From the NCBI GenBank assembly GCA_027316975.1, contig DAHVFL010000153.1, forward strand, positions 1 through 6,467: DNA of 6,467 nucleotides, given 5' to 3'. This stretch comes from Chloroflexota bacterium (lineage in GTDB: Bacteria > Chloroflexota > Ktedonobacteria > Ktedonobacterales > Ktedonobacteraceae). Position 1 is the stretch's first letter. Every line of letters begins with the position of its first letter. The position numbers were made by a program, and so were the translations under genes. Shown here one piece after another: positions 4,322-6,467 of the stretch. A model generated the notes under the pieces. It had not been told where the DNA came from, did not search any database, and saw only the letters and a program-made list of their open reading frames with translations.

Positions 4322-6322
4322 ATGCGATCCACCCTGGTGGCTCTCGTATGTCTGCTGCTCCTCTCCTCCTGCACATTCGGGGGCAACACACCTACAGCGC
4401 CAATCATAACGCGAAGTCCGACCGCCACCGAACAGCCAGGTCCCGGTAACAACCTGCCCTCACCCACCGCGGAGAGCGCTCAGGCGCTTTTACAGACCGA
4501 ACAGCTATTACTGACGACGCCCCATCCCCTGCGCGATCTCTACAGCCTCGCGCAGCGGCTCAAATTGCGCACAGCCACACCTATCCCACATGTTGGACGC
4601 ACCACACCGCTCAATGCAGTAGTGGGACAGGAAGATAGCTTCTGGATCAATAACTCGGATACACGCGCGTACTCGCGCATCCGCGCCAAACTGGTCTATA
4701 TGACGCCGCATGTGTACATGTATGTAGAAGATGGACAACAGCCCAACCTGCAGGCGCTCCAGGCATCCGCCGATCTCTTTGAAAATAAAACCTACCCGAC
4801 CAACCGCAGCACCTATGGCAGCGAATGGACTCCCGGCATCGATGCCGACGTACATCTCACCATCCTCAACGCTGTTGGCCTCGGCAATGGCGTAGGAGGG
4901 TATTTCTCATCAGAAGATGAATACCCCACTAGCATCAATCCCTACAGCAACGAGCGCGAAATGTTCTATGTCAACCTCGATGGCGAAGTTCCCGGCACGT
5001 CCCAGTACAACAGCACCCTCGCTCACGAGTTCCAACACATGATTCACTGGTACCAGCACCCCGTTGATCTAAGCTGGACGAACGAGGGTATGTCCGTGCT
5101 GGCGCAGCACATCAACGGTTTCTCCACCGGTGGGGTAGACCTGGCCTTTATGCAATCGCCCAACACACAATTAAATGACTGGGCAAGTGACATCAACCTC
5201 GACATAGCCCACTATGGCGCGGGCTACCTGTTTATGGATTATTTCGCGGAACACTACGGCGGCTATGGCGTCCTGAAAGAACTACTGCGCGACCCGGCAT
5301 CGCCGCCGGTGAACTTCGATAATGTGCTGGCAAAGCATGGCTACACGGATCGCTTTATCGATGTCCTGAACAAGTGGTACCTGGCAAATTACGTGCAAGA
5401 CCCCACCATCGACCAGGGGCAATACGGCTACCCCGGCATCCAGATAGCGGGACTCATGCCACAGCAGAGCATCACAAATTATCCAACCTCCGAGGCCAGT
5501 ACCGTCCACCAGTACGCCGCCCAATACTATGATATCGAGCCGCAGGGGCGTCGCGGCACCCTGTCAGTCACCTTGCAAGGCGCGCCAACCGTGCGTATTA
5601 TCGGCAACAACCCGCTCGGCTCAAACTATGAATGGTGGAGCAACCGCTACGATAACATGGATAGCACGTTGACACGCTCTTTTGACCTGACCCGCCTGAA
5701 AGGAAACCGCGCAACCTTGCAGTTCTCAACATGGTATGCCCTGGAGCAGGATTACGATTACGCCTTCGTCGAAGCCTCGACCGATGGCATCACCTGGACA
5801 ACACTCAAAGGCAACTATACCACCACCACCAACCCCAACGGAGCAAACTGGGGCAACGGCTACACAGGTACAAGCGGGAGTGGCGGGGCAGGGGCTGGCG
5901 GCAGCAACCCCGCCTGGGTACAGGAGCGCATCGATTTGACCCCCTACGCTGGTAAAAAGGTGCAGATTCGTTTCGAGCAAGTCACCGATGACGCTGTCAA
6001 TCTCCAGGGATTCGCCATCGACCAGATCAGCATCCCCGAACTCCAGTTCTCAGACACCGTCACCTCGGATAACGGGTGGATAAGCAACGGCTTCATCCGC
6101 TCAAACAACATCTTACCCGAACACTACACAGTGCAGGCCCTGATCTACTCAGGCACAACCTTTACCGTACAATCAATGGCCGTCGATCTCGCAAGCGGCC
6201 AGGGTACATTGAAAATACCAAATTTCGGCAAACAAACAACGCGCGTCGTGCTCGTAGTCTCAGCCTACGCCCCCGAAACAACCCTGCTGGCGCACTATCA
6301 ATTCAGCGCCAACATTACATAG
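4322..6322 (+). CDS. Secreted lipoprotein zinc metallopeptidase, immune inhibitor A-like
   Basis: From the ATG at 4322 the product is 666 residues. It opens with a lipoprotein signal peptide (MRSTLVALVCLLLLSSC) with lipobox LSSC and Cys17, so it should be exported and lipid-anchored. A Pro/Thr-rich linker (about 18-55) follows. The catalytic motif is HEFQH (His235, Glu236, His239), with WTNEGMS downstream supplying the likely third zinc ligand Glu255, a gluzincin-like layout. The C-terminal half carries InhA-type signatures: WWSNRYDNMDSTLTRSFDLT (438-457), LEQDYDYAFVEASTDG, and LTPYAGKKVQIRF...GFAIDQI, a beta-rich, possibly carbohydrate-binding region. Substrate is unknown; extracellular protein degradation is likely. 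Start choice rests on the signal peptide, because no ribosome-binding site precedes 4322 or the alternative ATG at 4277 (Arg-rich n-region, 681 residues). The only ribosome-binding site fits ATG 4004, which would give 772 residues and bury the signal peptide behind repeat-encoded sequence. The gene follows the two-component pair on the same strand. Confidence 0.85.
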   Translation: MRSTLVALVCLLLLSSCTFGGNTPTAPIITRSPTATEQPGPGNNLPSPTAESAQALLQTEQLLLTTPHPLRDLYSLAQRLKLRTATPIPHVGRTTPLNAVVGQEDSFWINNSDTRAYSRIRAKLVYMTPHVYMYVEDGQQPNLQALQASADLFENKTYPTNRSTYGSEWTPGIDADVHLTILNAVGLGNGVGGYFSSEDEYPTSINPYSNEREMFYVNLDGEVPGTSQYNSTLAHEFQHMIHWYQHPVDLSWTNEGMSVLAQHINGFSTGGVDLAFMQSPNTQLNDWASDINLDIAHYGAGYLFMDYFAEHYGGYGVLKELLRDPASPPVNFDNVLAKHGYTDRFIDVLNKWYLANYVQDPTIDQGQYGYPGIQIAGLMPQQSITNYPTSEASTVHQYAAQYYDIEPQGRRGTLSVTLQGAPTVRIIGNNPLGSNYEWWSNRYDNMDSTLTRSFDLTRLKGNRATLQFSTWYALEQDYDYAFVEASTDGITWTTLKGNYTTTTNPNGANWGNGYTGTSGSGGAGAGGSNPAWVQERIDLTPYAGKKVQIRFEQVTDDAVNLQGFAIDQISIPELQFSDTVTSDNGWISNGFIRSNNILPEHYTVQALIYSGTTFTVQSMAVDLASGQGTLKIPNFGKQTTRVVLVVSAYAPETTLLAHYQFSANIT

Positions 6323-6340
6323 CATGTGCTTTATCGTCCT

Positions 6341-6467
6341 GTCATCCTGAGCGCAGCGAAGGATCTCAACGTTCGGGGACTCTTACAACCGGTTCTATGT
6401 TGTCATCCTGAGCGCAGCGAAGGATCTCAACATTCGGGGACTCTTACAACCGGTTCTATGTTGTCAT
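6341..6467 (+). repeat. 61-bp tandem repeat with the dispersed 'HPERSEGSQ' palindromic core
   Basis: Two full units (6341-6401 and 6402-6462) differ only at 6371 (G) versus 6432 (A), and a third begins at 6463 (GTCAT) before the window ends. Each starts with a core containing ATCCT and AGGAT arms (6344-6348 and 6360-6364), the dispersed palindromic repeat often mistranslated as CHPERSEGSQ in environmental bacterial genomes. The rest contains AACCGGTT and ACAAC/GTTGT arms (6385-6389 and 6399-6403). The array begins 18 nt after the peptidase stop and may fold in the 3' end of its transcript; there is no U-tract of an ordinary terminator. Confidence 0.9.

Noticed and set aside
6076..6411. Forward frame ending in CHPERSEGSQRSG
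   Set aside because: It overlaps the peptidase gene in another frame and runs into the dispersed palindromic repeat, a well-known source of false ORFs.
6341..6467. CRISPR array
   Set aside because: The whole 61-bp unit is repeated with one mismatch, so there are no variable spacers; no cas genes are present.
1..6467. tRNA, rRNA or riboswitch
   Set aside because: I saw no cloverleaf, conserved rRNA stretch or known aptamer core in the few intergenic regions.

Overview
The window looks like a chromosomal segment of a GC-rich soil-type bacterium. My best guess is Chloroflexota, class Ktedonobacteria. The basis is indirect: a Uma2/DUF820 nuclease gene, an InhA-like zinc lipoprotein with the HEFQH...NEG arrangement I associate with Chloroflexota, and two kinds of dispersed intergenic repeat (GTAGGG...CCCTAC and the 'HPERSEGSQ' type). 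No rRNA or other phylogenetic marker is present apart from trmD, so the assignment is an inference.

Layout, left to right. (1) 19-672: an extended -10 promoter and a Uma2-family PD-(D/E)XK protein on the + strand, visibly more AT-rich than the genes to its right. (2) 710-1441: trmD on the - strand, convergent with Uma2 across 37 nt and outside its usual rpsP-rimM-trmD-rplS setting. (3) 1442-1672: the divergent control region between trmD and a two-component operon. It holds two extended -10 boxes that share TACAATAGCAC, a GTAGGG...CCCTAC inverted-repeat element between them, and a 13-nt palindrome over the Shine-Dalgarno of the kinase gene. (4) 1673-3280 and 3280-3999: a soluble GAF/PAS sensor histidine kinase and an OmpR/KdpE-type response regulator, overlapping by one base. 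(5) 3990-4321: a cluster of GC-rich repeats (two identical 51-bp direct copies and one inverted copy, with strong G-quadruplex potential), placed between the regulator and the next gene and open in its reading frame. (6) 4322-6322: a secreted lipoprotein zinc metallopeptidase with an InhA-type C-terminal region. (7) 6341-6467: a 61-bp tandem repeat that runs off the right edge.

The kinase, regulator and peptidase lie on one strand with almost no spacing apart from the repeat cluster, so they probably form, or once formed, one transcription unit: a cytoplasmic sensor, its DNA-binding partner and an exported protease. The repeat cluster is the most interesting part. It separates the only visible ribosome-binding site and ATG (4004) from the obvious lipoprotein signal peptide (4322), and it creates an in-frame repeat-encoded extension that may or may not be translated. 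I found no clearly new multi-gene system. The unusual points are mostly structural or regulatory.
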